DNA of 20,965 bases from an uncultured Allobaculum sp. (GTDB lineage: Bacteria > Bacillota_I > Bacilli_A > Erysipelotrichales > Erysipelotrichaceae). The DNA lies in NCBI GenBank assembly GCA_910577085.1, contig CAJTLE010000038.1, positions 1-20,965 on the forward strand. Direction: 5' to 3'. The position numbers were made by a program, and so were the translations under genes. Positions within the stretch are counted from its first letter, which is position 1; each line of letters begins with the position of its first letter. The notes beneath the pieces were generated by a model. The model was given only the letters and a program-made list of their open reading frames with translations. It did no database searches and was not told the DNA's origin. Shown here piece by piece: positions 1 through 7,974 of this stretch.

Positions 1-131
1 CAGACCTGACAGACCTTAATTTAAGTCGATTATTCAGCTGGTTCGAGCATTTTCTGGACCTGGCACTGGCCGTATTCAGTTTTTGTGAATCAAATCATGG
101 TTTTATCCGCTTAACCGAATGGCATTGTTTT

Positions 132-137
132 TATACT
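132..137 (+). promoter_or_regulatory. possible -10 box upstream of the EIIA gene
   Basis: TATACT matches the SigA -10 consensus in five of six positions. No good -35 is visible 16-18 bases upstream; TTAACC at 111-116 is only 15 bases away. Transcription would begin near 144 and run through AAGGAG at 170-175. The first 130 bases of the window hold no gene that I recognise. Confidence 0.25.
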
Positions 138-248
138 CACGGCTTTGTGAAACTTTATATATTTAAAGCAAGGAGACGCTGCTCTGATATGACTGTCGGC
201 ATACCTTGGACATTCATTGACACATCTGAGCAGCATGTAAATCAATCT

Positions 249-752
249 ATGGGACTGTTCAAAAATCTTTTCAAATCCAAACCTGCGGAACCTTCTTTCC
301 AGGTTGCAGATGATGCCATCGTTGCTCCAGCCAACGGAAACATCATTGATATCACAACGGTTTCCGATCCAATGTTTGCGCAGAAACTGATGGGTGAGTC
401 GCTTGCCTTCGAGTATCCAGAAGACGAAGTCACCATCTGTGCGCCTGCCAATGGCAAACTCACGGTCATGTTTCCAACTGGTCATGCCTTTGGTCTGACC
501 CTCAATAATGGCGTTGAACTGCTGGTTCACATCGGAATCAATACGGTTGAATCCAATGGCGAAGGATTCACGACTCTCAAAAAACAGGGCGATGTAGTCA
601 AAGCCGGCCAGCCGATCGTTAAAGTCAACCAGAAAGTTCTCTCCAAGAAATACGACATGCCAGTGATGTTGATTGTCACCAATCCAAATGGCCAGGAATT
701 CAAGTTCAAAGACCCAGGTGCCATCGAACTTGGTGCTTCGATTTTGTGCTAA
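249..752 (+). CDS. PTS glucose-family EIIA component (stand-alone)
   Basis: This encodes a 167-residue soluble EIIA of the glucose/sucrose family (PTS_EIIA_1). It would pass phosphate from HPr to an EIIB domain in the cytoplasm. The family core is visible: a VAPANG motif near residues 25-30, H79 in a GHAFG context, and the phosphorylated histidine H94 in LLVHIGINT, followed by NGEGF. In this family the two histidines face each other in the active site. The start at 249 gives the usual MGLFKNLFKS N-terminus but has no clear Shine-Dalgarno. An in-frame ATG at 189 has AAGGAG 13 bases upstream and would add 20 residues, so it is a real alternative. No EIIBC gene lies beside it, so it probably serves permeases encoded elsewhere. 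A strong terminator follows. The family call is secure; substrate partner and start are not. Confidence 0.9.
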   Translation: MGLFKNLFKSKPAEPSFQVADDAIVAPANGNIIDITTVSDPMFAQKLMGESLAFEYPEDEVTICAPANGKLTVMFPTGHAFGLTLNNGVELLVHIGINTVESNGEGFTTLKKQGDVVKAGQPIVKVNQKVLSKKYDMPVMLIVTNPNGQEFKFKDPGAIELGASILC

Positions 753-801
753 AAAAGCCAGGTCAAGTCAAAGAACAACAACGAAAACTGCCGGAAACAG
801 T

Positions 802-836
802 GCGGGAAGAATGAGAAATCATTCCTCCCGCTTTTT
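802..836 (+). terminator. intrinsic terminator of the EIIA gene
   Basis: A 13-bp stem with one mismatch (arms 802-814 and 819-831) closes on a GAAA tetraloop and is followed by five T. It lies 50 bases after the stop codon, so the EIIA gene is probably monocistronic. Confidence 0.85.
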
Positions 837-946
837 CTGTGCGGAAAGATCAGTGCTGATCGATTGGACTATCCTCTCATTACCAGCTCTGTTGTAGAGC
901 CAGAATCTGGCAGGTTGTAGAAACCGATTCAAAGAGGTCAGGCCGC

Positions 947-952
947 TATAAT
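947..952 (+). promoter_or_regulatory. -10 box for hslO-dusB
   Basis: TATAAT is a perfect -10 consensus, 55 bases before the hslO start and 34 bases before its Shine-Dalgarno. The -35 position (about 924-929, CCGATT) is poor, so the promoter may be weak or need an activator. Confidence 0.4.
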
Positions 953-1001
953 GAAATGGAACCTGTTGTCAGATTTTCTGAATTCAAAGGAGAATGATTT
1001 T

Positions 1002-1940
1002 ATGAAAGATCAACTTGTTAAAGCAATGGCTCTCGATGGCAGAGTCAGATTTTATATTGACCGGACAACCGACCTCGTTCAGGACGCTATGGACCGGTTT
1101 GATCTGCCCAATGGCAGTGCGGATGCATTAGGTCGTGTTTTATCCATCGCCTCCATCATGGGCAGCATGCTCAAAAGCGAACAGGAAATGTTAACCATCA
1201 ACATTCTTGGCACTGGACCTCTTGGTTCGATCGTTGTCGATGCCTATTCCAATGGCAATGTCCGTGGATTTGTGGCCAACCCCGAACTCACTCCAGAAGA
1301 AGCCCATCTGCCTGTCCATGATCTGATTGGTCTGCCAGGCACCTTAATTGTTACCAAAGACTTACACATGGAAGATAACTGGTCCGGAACCGTTGAACTC
1401 CAGAATGGTGAAATTGGTCAGGACTTCGCTTACTATTTCACCTTAAGTGAACAGACTCCAACCGCGGTCAGTGTCGGTGTCAAAATCGACGAAAACGGTG
1501 TTGTTCAGTCTGCCGGTGCGCTCGTCTTACAGATGATGCCTGATGCTACCGATGCTGAAATCTCCATCTGCGAAAATGTTCTGTCCGGCCTCAAACCAAT
1601 GACTGAACTGATTGAACACTATGATGATTCTTCGCTCGATCAGCTGGCACTGGATATGTTTGAAGACACCAAGATTCTGGCAAACGATCCAATTGCCTTC
1701 AAATGCACCTGCTCCAAAGAAAAAACAGCTGGTCTGCTGCGCACGGTTTCTAAAGGACACCTCAAAGAAATGATTGAAGAAGACCATGGTGCAGATGTCA
1801 CCTGTAATTTCTGCAACACGACTTATCACTTCGATGAAGATGAACTGAAAGAAATTCTGGAAGAAACCGAAAAGAACCTGACAGAAAGTGAGGAACTCGA
1901 AAGCCATGTCTCTGAAGATCAGGGAGATCTCGCTGCCTAG
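1002..1940 (+). CDS. hslO: Hsp33 redox-regulated chaperone
   Basis: This encodes the 33 kDa heat shock protein homologue, 312 residues, a cytosolic holdase switched on by oxidation and unfolding. The N-terminal substrate-binding domain spans roughly residues 1-180. The C-terminal redox switch carries the four zinc cysteines of the family: C235 and C237 (CTC), then C268 and C271 (CNFC). Length matches the family at about 290-315 residues. The start at 1002 is chosen because AAAGGAG (986-992) sits nine bases upstream; a longer in-frame start at 951 falls inside the -10 box and is rejected. The gene's last 35 bases overlap the dusB start, so the two are translationally linked. The acidic C-terminal tail (residues about 276-312) is slightly longer than usual. 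Confidence 0.96.
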   Translation: MKDQLVKAMALDGRVRFYIDRTTDLVQDAMDRFDLPNGSADALGRVLSIASIMGSMLKSEQEMLTINILGTGPLGSIVVDAYSNGNVRGFVANPELTPEEAHLPVHDLIGLPGTLIVTKDLHMEDNWSGTVELQNGEIGQDFAYYFTLSEQTPTAVSVGVKIDENGVVQSAGALVLQMMPDATDAEISICENVLSGLKPMTELIEHYDDSSLDQLALDMFEDTKILANDPIAFKCTCSKEKTAGLLRTVSKGHLKEMIEEDHGADVTCNFCNTTYHFDEDELKEILEETEKNLTESEELESHVSEDQGDLAA

Positions 1941-3042
1941 TCCCGTTGTCATTGCGCCGATGGCCGGCGTTTCGACAAGAGCTTTTCGCACCATTGCCCG
2001 TCAGTTTGGAGCCGGACTTGTGTGCAACGAAATGGTCTCGGATAAAGCCCTCTACTACGACTCCACCAGAACTCGCCGCATGCTGAAATCCGACGAAAAC
2101 GACCACCCCGTTTCCTTCCAGATCTTTGGTCATGATAAAGATACGATTTTAAATGCCGCCCGGATTCTGGATGAAGAAACAGACTGCGATATCATTGACT
2201 TCAACATGGGCTGCCCGGTCAATAAAGTCATCAAGGCCAAAGCCGGCAGCTATCTGATGAAAGATATCGACTATGCCTATGACCTGGTCAAAGACCTGGT
2301 CGCCAGCGTCAAAAAGCCAGTGACCGTCAAAATGCGGCTGGGTTTTGATGCGGATCATATCAACTGTGTTGAAATGGCCCAAGCCATGGAAAAAGCCGGC
2401 GTCAGTGCGATTACCCTGCATGCCCGCACCCGGGCTCAGATGTATGAAGGCAAAGCCGACTGGAGCTGGATCAAGAAAGTCAAAGATGCAGTTTCCATTC
2501 CTGTAATTGGCAATGGAGATGTGACCAGCGTTGAAGACATGGTTCGCATGATGGACGAAACCGGATGTGACGGTGTGATGATTGGCCGCGGCATTGTCGG
2601 CAATCCATTTCTGATTCAGGAATGTGTTGATTACTTTACCGGCGAGCATCATACCTTTGAACTCGAACAGCGTTTTGCCGCCTGCAAACTCCATGCCAAA
2701 CTGCTTTGCGAAGATCTCGACGAGCGTGTGGCTCTCTCCCAGATGCGCGGCCTTGCCAGCTGGTATTTAAAAGGCCTGCCAAAAAGCCATGAATACAAAG
2801 ACCGCCTGTCCAAAATCCGGACCTATGATGAACTGGTGACCATTCTGGATGAATACCAGAAACTGATCGAAGACTATCAGGCCAGTCATCCGGACAAAGG
2901 AAAAGACAAAGCGGCCGCAAACACTGAACCTTCCCAGGACGCGGCTGCCTCTGTTCCAGTCGAAACAGCTGCCCAGGCAAAGACGGCAAAAGAATCTGCA
3001 GAAGACTCTGCGCCAGTCGATACGAAGAAAGAAGTTCACTGA
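1906..3042 (+). CDS. dusB: tRNA-dihydrouridine synthase (DusB-like)
   Basis: This is a flavin-dependent reductase that makes dihydrouridine in tRNA D-loops. The 378-residue protein has a TIM barrel with the family hallmarks: VIAPMAGVSTRAFR near residues 15-28, the catalytic C103 in NMGCPVNKVIK, KMRLGFD for substrate and FMN contacts, LHARTRAQMYEG, then IGNGDV and GVMIGRGIVGNP at the phosphate-binding end. The start at 1906 (after GAGGA at 1890-1894) overlaps hslO by 35 bases; a GTG at 1888 would add six residues. After about residue 325 there is a low-complexity tail rich in Ala, Lys, Glu, Asp and Pro, absent from typical DusB proteins of 320-335 residues. It is the last gene of its operon, followed by a terminator. 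The DusB subgroup is the usual one in Bacillota. Confidence 0.95.
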   Translation: MSLKIREISLPSPVVIAPMAGVSTRAFRTIARQFGAGLVCNEMVSDKALYYDSTRTRRMLKSDENDHPVSFQIFGHDKDTILNAARILDEETDCDIIDFNMGCPVNKVIKAKAGSYLMKDIDYAYDLVKDLVASVKKPVTVKMRLGFDADHINCVEMAQAMEKAGVSAITLHARTRAQMYEGKADWSWIKKVKDAVSIPVIGNGDVTSVEDMVRMMDETGCDGVMIGRGIVGNPFLIQECVDYFTGEHHTFELEQRFAACKLHAKLLCEDLDERVALSQMRGLASWYLKGLPKSHEYKDRLSKIRTYDELVTILDEYQKLIEDYQASHPDKGKDKAAANTEPSQDAAASVPVETAAQAKTAKESAEDSAPVDTKKEVH

Positions 3043-3067
3043 CCGTAACCCAAACAGGTCGACCAAA

Positions 3068-3103
3068 GCTCTAATCAATGCTTTGATCGATGCTCTGATT
3101 AAC
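3068..3103 (+). repeat. three degenerate 12-bp tandem repeats
   Basis: Three head-to-tail 12-mers, GCTCTAATCAAT, GCTTTGATCGAT and GCTCTGATTAAC, lie between the dusB stop and its terminator. Neighbouring copies can also fold on each other (ATCAA with TTGAT). Confidence 0.55.
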
Positions 3104-3121
3104 ACTCTGCTAAAGACAACG

Positions 3122-3148
3122 AAAACCGGATTCACGTCCGGTTTTTTT
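3122..3148 (+). terminator. intrinsic terminator of hslO-dusB
   Basis: A nine-bp perfect stem, AAAACCGGA (3122-3130) and TCCGGTTTT (3137-3145), has a TTCACG loop and runs into seven T. Confidence 0.9.
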
Positions 3149-3745
3149 ATGATTGATTTTTACAACAAATCTTTCAATCCATGATCGAAGAGGCCAGAAT
3201 CAATCATTCTGTATTTTCCGCCTTCAAAACTGACTCTTTTTTTCCTGTACCTATTCGAAGCAGAATGACGATCTTTCCTGCGGATCTTTTCAGTTCTCAT
3301 ACACTGATCGAGCAATTGAAGTTCCCCTCTTCCGGTTTTTTTAACGTGAACCACGAATTTTTCAGGTCTGTCCTCCGTAAATTCAACCAGGAAAATGCGG
3401 AGAGAACAAACGGGTTCCAGATTAAAATCAGACGGAAATCATGGGATTAAAGTCGTTAGACAGATGCAGCTACAATCCTTCCTTTTCAGCTGGATTCAAA
3501 TTCAGATTTTAGAATTGCTCCGGTACAGGATGGCCGCCGCAGAGCAAATACAAGAGCCTACATGCCATATTTCGTGACGATCAGATTCTTTCAGGCACTC
3601 TCCATCCTTCCAAAAAGAGGATGTGAGATAATTATCAATCCGATTCGTTTTGTTCATAAATCCTGTTCGCATGAATTGGAAATTTAGACGAATGTAAGAA
3701 TGTACAAAAAATAAAACTGAACAACAGTCATTTTTCCCTTCTTGG
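3149..3745. other. 600-base gap before glgB, no recognised gene
   Basis: No gene in this stretch has both a ribosome binding site and a recognisable product. The most protein-like frame is on the minus strand from 3438 down to 3160, open upstream of its GTG at 3354; it is discussed as a finding. A second minus-strand frame, 3502-3819, runs across the glgB promoter and start and is probably chance. No tRNA, riboswitch or CRISPR pattern was seen. Confidence 0.5.
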
Positions 3746-3774
3746 TTCTTTCCATATGTTTCCTTTGATATACA
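3746..3774 (+). promoter_or_regulatory. extended -10 promoter of glgB
   Basis: TTCTTT (3746-3751), a 17-base spacer, and TATACA (3769-3774) with an upstream TG (3766-3767) form an extended -10 promoter. Transcription would start near 3781, giving a leader of about 37 bases. Confidence 0.5.
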
Positions 3775-3817
3775 ATGATAGATGAATAATAAAAACATAT
3801 CAGTCAGGAGGAAACCC

Positions 3818-5695
3818 ATGGAAAAAATGGATCTTACCCCCTTTTTTCAAGGTCGGGAACTGAATGCTTACGAGTATTTTGGCGCTCACCCTGAAAAAGA
3901 AGGGGTCAGCTTTGTAGTCTATGCACCACATGCGCAGGCTATCTCGGTCGTTGGAGACTTCAACGAATGGGACGCCAAAGAAAACCCGATGGAAAAAGAT
4001 TTCGAAGGCGTCTGGACCGCTGTTGTCCCTGAAGCGAAAGTCGGCCAGGCCTACAAATACAGAATTACCCAGCAAAACGGAGATGTCGTTGACAAAATCG
4101 ACCCCTATGGCTTCTCTGCCAAAGTCCGTCCCGAACATGATTCGATCATTACTGATTTAAGTTTTGATGGCTGGACCGACCAGGAATGGATGGAAACCCG
4201 TACTAAAGGCTTCGACAAACCGATCTCGATCTATGAAATGAATATTGGCTCATGGCGCGACCGCAACACTCGTGTTGAAGAAGTGCCTGGTGCTGGTGAA
4301 CAGCACGAAGATGGTCTGTTCGTTCACTATTCTGATATCGTGGATGAACTGATCATTCACTGCAAGAAATACCACTTCTCTCATGTTGAGGTAATGCCGC
4401 TTTCCGAATTCCCATTTGATGGCTCCTGGGGCTATCAGGTATCCGGATTCTTCTCCGTAACCAGCCGTTATGGAACTCCAATTGAGCTGAAAGAATTCGT
4501 TAACCGTCTGCACGATGCCGGCATTGGTGTCATCATGGACTTTGTCCCTGTTCACTTTGTTAAAGACGCCTATGCACTGGCTTACTTTGACGGAACTCCC
4601 CTTTACGAATACTCCAAACATGAAGATGCTGACTCCGAATGGGGCACAAGCAACTTTGACTTATGGAAAGAAAGCGTACGCTCTTTCTTAATGTCCGCTG
4701 CCAACTACTGGCTCAAAGAGTACCACGTTGACGGTTTACGTATGGATGCCATTTCCAATGCGATTTTCTGGAAAGGCAACAAGATGATGGGCGAAAACAA
4801 AGGGGCTACTGACTTTATCAAGCGCATGAACTTCACCCTCAACAAAGAATACAAAGGCAAAATCATGCTGATTGCCGAAGACTCGACTGACTTCCCGAAT
4901 GTATGTAAATCTACACTGGATGGCGGTCTTGGCTTTGACTACAAGTGGGATTTAGGCTGGATGAACGATACCCTCAAGTATCTCAAACTCGACCCAATTT
5001 ACCGCAAATGGCATCACAATGACATCACCTTCTCGATGGCTTACTTCTATTCCGAACACTTCATTCTGCCATTAAGCCATGATGAAGTCGTTCACGGTAA
5101 AGCAACCATCGTTGACAAGATGTGGGGAAGCTATGATGACAAGTTTGCCCAGGCCCGTGGTCTGTACACTTACATGTTCGGCCATCCAGGCAAGAAGTTA
5201 AACTTCATGGGTAACGAACTTGGCATGCTGCGTGAATGGGATGAAATGAAGGGCTGCGACTGGTTCTTACGCAAATACCCAATGCACGCTTCTTTCGAAA
5301 AATTCTTCGAAGATATGACTGGTATCTGCACCGGTGATGATGCTTTCTTCTATGGCTATGATCCAACCAACTTCCAGTGGATCAACGCTGATGATGCGGA
5401 TCACAACACCTTCTCCTTCATGCGTAAGGGAAGCAAATACACTTATGTATTTATCCTGAACTTCTCAACTAACCCATATCAGCTCCAGTTCGGTGTTCCT
5501 TATAGCGGAACCTATACAGAACTGCTCAACACGCAGTGGGAAAAATACGGTGGACGAATTTCCAATGATGACATCCAGAATGTCCGTGCCTTCCACTTAC
5601 CACAGAACAATCAGCCATGGCGCATCAACGTTAAAGTGCCTGCTTTAGGCGCCCTGATTTTCCGTGTTGAAAACAAGCCAGAAGAAAAAAAGTAG
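3818..5695 (+). CDS. glgB: 1,4-alpha-glucan branching enzyme (GH13)
   Basis: This 625-residue enzyme cuts alpha-1,4-glucan and re-attaches the chain through alpha-1,6 bonds in glycogen synthesis. An N-terminal CBM48 domain (about residues 20-115, including VVGDFNEWD) precedes the GH13 barrel. The four conserved regions are present: MDFVPVHF (240-247), GLRMDA with nucleophile D310, LIAEDS with acid/base E354, and LPLSHDEVVHGK with D422. The DGSWGYQVSGFF motif is typical of GlgB. The length is at the short end for the family because the extra N-terminal module of long GlgB proteins is missing. The start at 3818 is set by AGGAGG (3806-3811) six bases upstream. No glgC, glgD, glgA or glgP lies beside it, so the gene is separated from the usual glycogen operon. 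Confidence 0.97.
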   Translation: MEKMDLTPFFQGRELNAYEYFGAHPEKEGVSFVVYAPHAQAISVVGDFNEWDAKENPMEKDFEGVWTAVVPEAKVGQAYKYRITQQNGDVVDKIDPYGFSAKVRPEHDSIITDLSFDGWTDQEWMETRTKGFDKPISIYEMNIGSWRDRNTRVEEVPGAGEQHEDGLFVHYSDIVDELIIHCKKYHFSHVEVMPLSEFPFDGSWGYQVSGFFSVTSRYGTPIELKEFVNRLHDAGIGVIMDFVPVHFVKDAYALAYFDGTPLYEYSKHEDADSEWGTSNFDLWKESVRSFLMSAANYWLKEYHVDGLRMDAISNAIFWKGNKMMGENKGATDFIKRMNFTLNKEYKGKIMLIAEDSTDFPNVCKSTLDGGLGFDYKWDLGWMNDTLKYLKLDPIYRKWHHNDITFSMAYFYSEHFILPLSHDEVVHGKATIVDKMWGSYDDKFAQARGLYTYMFGHPGKKLNFMGNELGMLREWDEMKGCDWFLRKYPMHASFEKFFEDMTGICTGDDAFFYGYDPTNFQWINADDADHNTFSFMRKGSKYTYVFILNFSTNPYQLQFGVPYSGTYTELLNTQWEKYGGRISNDDIQNVRAFHLPQNNQPWRINVKVPALGALIFRVENKPEEKK

Positions 5696-5846
5696 TCTGA
5701 CCAAAGGAATCCAACAGGGACAACAGATCCTCTGAAACCCGGCCGGATCCTGATCTGGATCTCTCCTCTCAATTCTTTGTTTTGAGCATCAGGGCATTCA
5801 GGTTTTCATCCGCTGCTTATGGATTCACAATATCGATAGAAATAAC

Positions 5847-5873
5847 AAAGACAGGGATTTCCCTGTCTTTTTT
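5847..5873 (+). terminator. terminator-like hairpin abutting the methyltransferase RBS
   Basis: AAAGACAGGG (5847-5856) and CCCTGTCTTT (5861-5870) form a perfect 10-bp stem around an ATTT loop, with T continuing to 5873. It could end the glgB transcript, but it lies 151 bases after glgB and the next gene's Shine-Dalgarno starts at 5875. There is no room for a promoter between hairpin and gene, so it may act as an attenuator. Confidence 0.75.
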
Positions 5874-5883
5874 CGAGGTAACT

Positions 5884-6474
5884 ATGTCTCATTATTATCA
5901 AGCAGATCCCAATCTGGATACCACTGAATTCCCGATTACCTTTGATGTTGACGGACGCTCGTTTACCGTCAACTCTTCCGCTGGTGTCTTTTCCAAAGAA
6001 GGGCTGGACACCGGCTCCCGCATTCTTTGCGAAACGATTTTAAAAGAAGCAAAACCAGTTGCTGACTTTCTTGATCTTGGCTGCGGCATCGGCGTGATCG
6101 GTGTCATTCTTGCCAGTTTCTGGAACAGCAGACTTGTCGCCATTGATCCCAACAGTCAGGCCTGCCATTTAGCCGAAGAGAACTATGCCAAATACAACAT
6201 TGAAGCCACCGTTCTCAATCAGGATCACGTCAATGATCAGAATTATCCGCTGATCGTTTTAAACCCACCCATCCGCACCGGCAAACAGGTGATCTATTCA
6301 CTCTTTGAACAATCCGCTGCTCACCTGCTTCCAGGCGGCAGTCTTTGGATCGTCATCCGCAAGCAGCATGGTGCACAAAGTGCGATGGATAAACTCAATG
6401 AACTGGGTCTGACTACCCGTCGGGTTACCCGCGACAAGGGGTTCTGGGTCATTGAAGCACGCAAACCGGAGTAG
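5884..6474 (+). CDS. RsmC/YbxB-like class I SAM-dependent methyltransferase
   Basis: This 196-residue protein has the single MTS domain of RsmC-type RNA methyltransferases, like the B. subtilis YbxB family. The SAM-binding motif I is DLGCGIGVIGV (residues 64-74), the acidic residue after strand 2 is in VAIDPN, and the catalytic NPPI motif is at 127-130 with RTGK after it. The N-terminal GVFSKEGLDTGSRIL signature matches that group. The likely substrate is guanine N2 in rRNA, by homology only. The start at 5884 is chosen because GAGG (5875-5878) lies five bases upstream; longer in-frame starts would be read through the hairpin. Its transcript must pass the hairpin at 5847-5873 or come from glgB read-through. 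Confidence 0.88.
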   Translation: MSHYYQADPNLDTTEFPITFDVDGRSFTVNSSAGVFSKEGLDTGSRILCETILKEAKPVADFLDLGCGIGVIGVILASFWNSRLVAIDPNSQACHLAEENYAKYNIEATVLNQDHVNDQNYPLIVLNPPIRTGKQVIYSLFEQSAAHLLPGGSLWIVIRKQHGAQSAMDKLNELGLTTRRVTRDKGFWVIEARKPE

Positions 6475-6553
6475 AAGATCGTTTTCGTTTTTTCTGCTTC
6501 GAAGATTCATTCTTTCCAGATTCATGTTCCCAGGTCTTCTGCAGACCTTTCTT

Positions 6554-6582
6554 CAGGCAGCTCAATCTTGGCTGCCTGTTTT
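6554..6582 (+). terminator. intrinsic terminator after the methyltransferase gene
   Basis: CAGGCAGC (6554-6561) and GCTGCCTG (6571-6578) form a perfect 8-bp stem with a nine-base loop and a TTTT tail. A smaller hairpin, AGGTCT and AGACCT (6532-6548), lies just ahead of it. Confidence 0.75.
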
Positions 6583-6589
6583 CGTCTTT

Positions 6590-6614
6590 CCAATCTTTCA
6601 TTTGGGAAGATTGG
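6590..6614 (+). repeat. inverted repeat upstream of the histidine kinase gene
   Basis: CCAATCTT (6590-6597) and AAGATTGG (6607-6614) are perfect inverted arms around a nine-base loop, with a further G-C and G-T pair possible inside. There is no T-tract, so it could be an operator or a transcript structure about 150 bases before the kinase gene. Confidence 0.4.
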
Positions 6615-6764
6615 TGGTGATTTGAATTGAATTTAGCTATCTTGAAATGAGTGAACAAAGATCCAATGTAGACCGAGTCTTTTGATCCTCTATTATTTCG
6701 GCTGCGATGATCCGTTTCCGGGTGGATGTTCTATTCTCAATTTCTGAAAGGTCTGGTGATTTCA

Positions 6765-7808
6765 ATGCCCGCTCCTGTCTATAAACCCGATGACTACTTT
6801 TTAACCGAAGAAGAACCGCTTAAGCATAAATATCTCAACTATCTCAAAGAACTGTTTGCCCAGAACTGGCTGCTTATCGCGGCATGGCTTTGCAGCGCAT
6901 TGTTGATGGCGATTCTTTGCTGGATTTATGACCAGCCGGCTGAACTGGCTGTGCTGTATCTGGCAATTATCGCCTTTGTGATGTTCATCTATCTTTGCTT
7001 CTATCTGCGAAGACTCCATGACATCAAGCATCTGTTAGCCGGAGACGTCTTTGATCCGGAAAAGTACCCCCGCTCTTTGCAGTCGTGTGTAGAAAAGATG
7101 GAAGAGCTCAATCAGAAAATGATCTCGGCCTCTTCCAGTGCCAAAAAAGAACAGACCGATCTGGAAAACTACTTTTCCCTGTGGGCCCATCAGATCAAAC
7201 TGCCCTTAGCTGCGATGGAATTGCAGTTACAACTCGAAAACCCGGATCGGGATGAGTTGATCCGCTGCGAAAAACGCATTGCCAGAGATGTGGGCCAGGC
7301 CATGATCTATGTGCGCCTGGATGGATCAGACTACCGGATTCAGAATGTCAATCTGGAATCGGTGATCCGCCCGCTGATCCGTGAAAATGCTTCTTCCTTC
7401 ATTCATCGTCACATCACCATGGACTGTGAGTTTGACAAAGGGGTGGTCTGCACGGACCGCAAATGGATTGGTTATGTGATTGAGCAGCTGCTTTCCAATG
7501 CGCTCAAATATGCTCCTGACTCTTCAACGATTACCATCAAAACAACGGGTACAACATTTTCAATTCTGGATGAGGGCTGCGGTATTGCCAAAGAAGATCT
7601 GCCCCGTATTTATGAAAAAGGCTTTACGGGCAAAAATGGCCATAACAATCTCACTGCTTCCAGCGGTTTTGGTCTGTATTTATCGCAAGAAATCTGCCAG
7701 CGGCTTGGCTGCACGCTCAAAGTGGAAAATCGAAAAGACTTACCGGATGGAAAAACTGGGGTCATTGCGACCATCGAATTCCCGCCGGCCCTTTATTTTA
7801 AAGATTGA
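6765..7808 (+). CDS. intramembrane-sensing sensor histidine kinase (BceS-like)
   Basis: This 347-residue kinase has two membrane helices (about residues 35-54 and 61-82) joined by a loop of only a few residues. That is the layout of BceS-type kinases, which sense their partner transporter rather than a free ligand. The DHp histidine is H142 in FSLWAHQIKLPLAAM. The ATPase domain shows the N box (LLSNALKYA, N246), the G1 box (DEGCGI, about 269) and the G2 box (SSGFGLYLS, about 299). The start at 6765 is favoured by GGTGAT (6755-6760) close upstream; an ATG at 6726 adds 13 residues but has no spaced Shine-Dalgarno. In Bce modules a response regulator gene normally sits directly upstream, and here the neighbour is a methyltransferase. 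The downstream ABC genes fit the family's usual partner. Confidence 0.9.
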   Translation: MPAPVYKPDDYFLTEEEPLKHKYLNYLKELFAQNWLLIAAWLCSALLMAILCWIYDQPAELAVLYLAIIAFVMFIYLCFYLRRLHDIKHLLAGDVFDPEKYPRSLQSCVEKMEELNQKMISASSSAKKEQTDLENYFSLWAHQIKLPLAAMELQLQLENPDRDELIRCEKRIARDVGQAMIYVRLDGSDYRIQNVNLESVIRPLIRENASSFIHRHITMDCEFDKGVVCTDRKWIGYVIEQLLSNALKYAPDSSTITIKTTGTTFSILDEGCGIAKEDLPRIYEKGFTGKNGHNNLTASSGFGLYLSQEICQRLGCTLKVENRKDLPDGKTGVIATIEFPPALYFKD

Positions 7809-7814
7809 ATCCAA

Positions 7815-7838
7815 AGACTCAGTCTGGAAACTGAGTCT
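7815..7838 (+). repeat. hairpin just after the kinase stop codon
   Basis: AGACTCAGT (7815-7823) and ACTGAGTCT (7830-7838) are a perfect nine-bp inverted pair around a six-base loop, without a T-tract. A second hairpin, GATCAA and TTGATC (7874-7893), follows. They are the first parts of a structured leader that runs to the ABC gene. Confidence 0.5.
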
Positions 7839-7944
7839 GGAAGCCCTGATCACTCTCCGGCTCCCAGAACCCAGATCAAGAAAAAATTTGATCCTTACGG
7901 TCCATCTTGCGTGTGCGTAAGACACCGGCCCGTTTCGTTAGGAG

Positions 7945-7974
7945 AATCCATGGCTGGACGGTCATGGATTTTTT
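7945..7974 (+). terminator. terminator hairpin in the leader of the ABC transporter genes
   Basis: AATCCATG (7945-7952) pairs perfectly with CATGGATT (7963-7970), and G-U, C-G and U-G pairs extend the stem to 11 bp with a GGAC loop. Six T (7969-7974) follow. It stands 73 bases before the ABC start and encloses a mini-ORF, so it may be a conditional terminator. Confidence 0.65.

Noticed and set aside
951..1001. Longer Hsp33 start
   Set aside because: The ATG lies within the TATAAT box, and the ATG at 1002 has an AAAGGAG nine bases upstream and gives the family N-terminus.
3502..3819. 105-codon minus-strand frame upstream of glgB
   Set aside because: It runs over the glgB promoter, Shine-Dalgarno and start codon, has no ribosome binding site and no recognisable domain.
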